64,000 nt of DNA from Mesorhabditis belari. Its lineage: Eukaryota; Nematoda; Chromadorea; Rhabditida; Rhabditidae. A program made the position numbers and the translations under genes. Position 1 is the stretch's first letter. Each line of letters starts with the position of its first letter. Positions 62,662 to 64,000 of this stretch are shown here, in pieces. Where the stretch lies: assembly GCA_958450365.1 (NCBI GenBank), contig CAUEEP010000915.1, forward strand, positions 62,001-126,000. Direction: 5' to 3'. The notes beneath the pieces are model-generated. The model saw only the letters and a program-made list of their open reading frames with translations. It did no database searches and was not told the origin of the DNA.

Positions 62662-63905
62662 TTAGGTTGGCAAAAAAGAAATGAGCGTCGTGTTTGTTGA
62701 TTTGTATTTTATTCACAGTAAAAGATTTTTTAAAATAGTTTATTCTATTGGAAAGAGCGTGTTCTTGCGCATCGTTTGATATATAATTTGTCTATGTTTA
62801 CTTTGTTTTTTTGCAAGAAAGAGTGTTTAGAAAATGTCGGACCAAAAATTTCGTTTGCGGGCCTGCTTGTGGCATGAATTTAAGCAAGGCAAATCGGCTG
62901 CTGAAGCTCATGGCGCTCTATCTCAAGTGTTTGACGAAGATGCTCTATCCGAAAGTCAGTGTAAACGATGGTTCCAGCGCTTCCGAGACGCCGACGAAAG
63001 CTTGGAAGACCAAAAACACGGAAGTCGACCTCAAATCATCGACAACGACGCATTGAAGGAAGTCGGATCCACGCCAAACCACTCGCGACCTGGCAGAACA
63101 GTTCGACTGCACTCATGTCACCATTGAGAACCATCTGCATGGCATGGGCAAGACGAATAGATGCAGAAAATGGGTACCGCATAAGCTATCCGACGCAAAC
63201 AAGGCGACACGCATCGCAATCGCCGGAATTCTCACTCACCGCGCCAAGAACAGTGGGTTTTTCGACTCCATTGTTATGTCGGATGAGAAGTGGATCCAAT
63301 ACGGCAACACAGCAAGAAAGCGGCAGTGATTGGACCCCGGTGAAGCTCCAAAACCGGACATCCACGGAAAAAAGGTGATGCTTTGTGTTTGGTGGAACAG
63401 TAAAGGCCTGGTGTACTTTGAGGTTCTGGATTCGGGTCAAACAGTTACGGCGAACCTCTACCAAGGCCAATTGGACCGCGTGGACCAGGCGCTGCGACGT
63501 CAAGGTGTGGATACGGCGTCGACAAAATTCCTTCACGACAACGCTCGGCCGCATGTCGCAAAAATCACCCAGCAGAAAATTGAAGAAATGGGTTGGGAAG
63601 TCCTGCCTCATCCGCCATACAGCCCAGACTTGGCGCCTTCCGACTACCATCTGTTCCGATCAATGCACCACTCCTTGGCCGAGAAAAAGTTCAAGAACGG
63701 CGACGAGGTCCAAATTTGGGTGTCCAACTTCTTCGAGTCGCAGCCGGTCGAGTTCTTCAAGAAGGGCATCCATTCTCTGTGTGAACATTGGCGACAAGTC
63801 ATTGATGCAGATGGCGAATACCTTTTGGATTAATGTATTGTTATCTTGTTTTTATAATAAAATAAACTTTTAACGAAAACGCGCATTTCTTTTTTGCCAA
63901 CCTAA
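62662..63905 (+). mobile_element. Full-length mariner, inactivated
   Basis: 1244 bp, ends TTAGGTTGGCAAAAAAGAAA and TTTCTTTTTTGCCAACCTAA, flanked by TA (62660-62661, 63906-63907). The family is similar to but distinct from that at 47878. Confidence 0.9.
62834..63833 (+). pseudogene. Mariner transposase with one frameshift and one nonsense codon
   Basis: It starts MSDQKFRLRACLWHEFKQGK. Near 63062 an extra G moves the frame: LKEV continues as SDPRQ-like DPRQTTRDLAEQFDCTH only in the next frame. A TGA at 63328-63330 follows RKRQ, where the intact relative at 47953 has RKRQW, so a Trp codon has become a stop. The rest is complete: MSDEKW, FLHDNARPHVA, YSPDLAPSDYHLF (D,D34D), end DADGEYLLD. Only two disabling lesions in 1 kb show recent death. 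Confidence 0.9.
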
Positions 63906-64000
63906 TAATTAAGAGAGGGTATTAACTAACTTATTAATTAAAGGCAAAAAAACTTGTCGAAATGTGTTAAAGGGAGGGTCGCATGACGATAAAAATCGCG
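63906..64000. other. Window edge
   Basis: Short AT-rich sequence (AGAGAGGGTATTAACTAA) resembling the left flank of the mariner near 62630-62650 (AGAGAGGGTATTAATTAA), so the host sequence here is itself a small tandem repeat. Confidence 0.4.

Overview
This is nuclear DNA of a nematode. The evidence is AT-rich sequence, introns often only 37-60 bp long, strong TTTCAG or TTTTAG acceptors, and nematode-type genes: an F-box protein, a Ly-6-like three-finger protein, a serpentine-receptor-like C-terminus and an OAC/SGNH acyltransferase fragment. It also has a dense load of Tc1/mariner, pogo-like, Merlin-like, hAT-like, CR1-like and solo-LTR elements. I cannot name the species. Most genes have many small exons, so I rebuilt them by chaining splice sites of matching phase. 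Exon coordinates in the entries are my own reading of the sequence.

Layout. 0.9-1.8 kb (+): small proline-rich hypothetical gene. 1.8-2.7 kb: two nested foldback MITEs. 3.05-3.3 kb (-): orphan C-terminal exon. 3.4-3.8 kb: solo LTR. 4.7-6.1 kb (-): intronless F-box-like gene. 7.2-11.6 kb (+): selenium-binding protein / methanethiol oxidase gene in 15 exons. 13.2-19.7 kb (+): a predicted single-pass membrane protein of about 823 aa, with an Ig-like ectodomain and a cytoplasmic kinase domain that looks like an eIF2-alpha kinase (PEK type) rather than a receptor tyrosine kinase. 20.3-23.0 kb: dead Merlin-like and LINE copies. 23.6-28.7 kb (+): C-terminal half of an acyltransferase/SGNH gene, full of transposons and carrying an in-frame stop. 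29-32.4 kb: MITEs, tRNA-like segments and deleted transposons.

32.5-40.1 kb and 52.9-62.5 kb (both -): two paralogous multi-exon genes (A and B). Each encodes two tandem copies of a cysteine-containing, probably CUB-like, extracellular module. Their exon lengths and phases match almost one for one. 43.6-45.0 kb: pogo-like element with a truncated transposase. 45.3-46.9 kb (+): Ly-6/three-finger gene. 47.0-47.4 kb: second solo LTR. 47.9-49.1 kb: mariner with a full-length open transposase. 49.6-51.3 kb (-): C-terminal exons of a serpentine-receptor-like gene. 62.7-63.9 kb: full-length but dead mariner.

There is no operon-like metabolic unit. The genes with a visible theme are membrane or secreted: the Ig-kinase, the Ly-6 protein, the CUB-like pair and the receptor. 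That is a typical mix of fast-evolving nematode surface and environment genes. The strongest candidates for new biology are the Ig/TM/PEK-like kinase, the paralogous two-module A/B genes, and several clear molecular fossils: a MITE insertion with its empty site preserved in a nearby duplicate, duplicated splice donors, a duplicated last exon, and foldback elements with tRNA-like loops.
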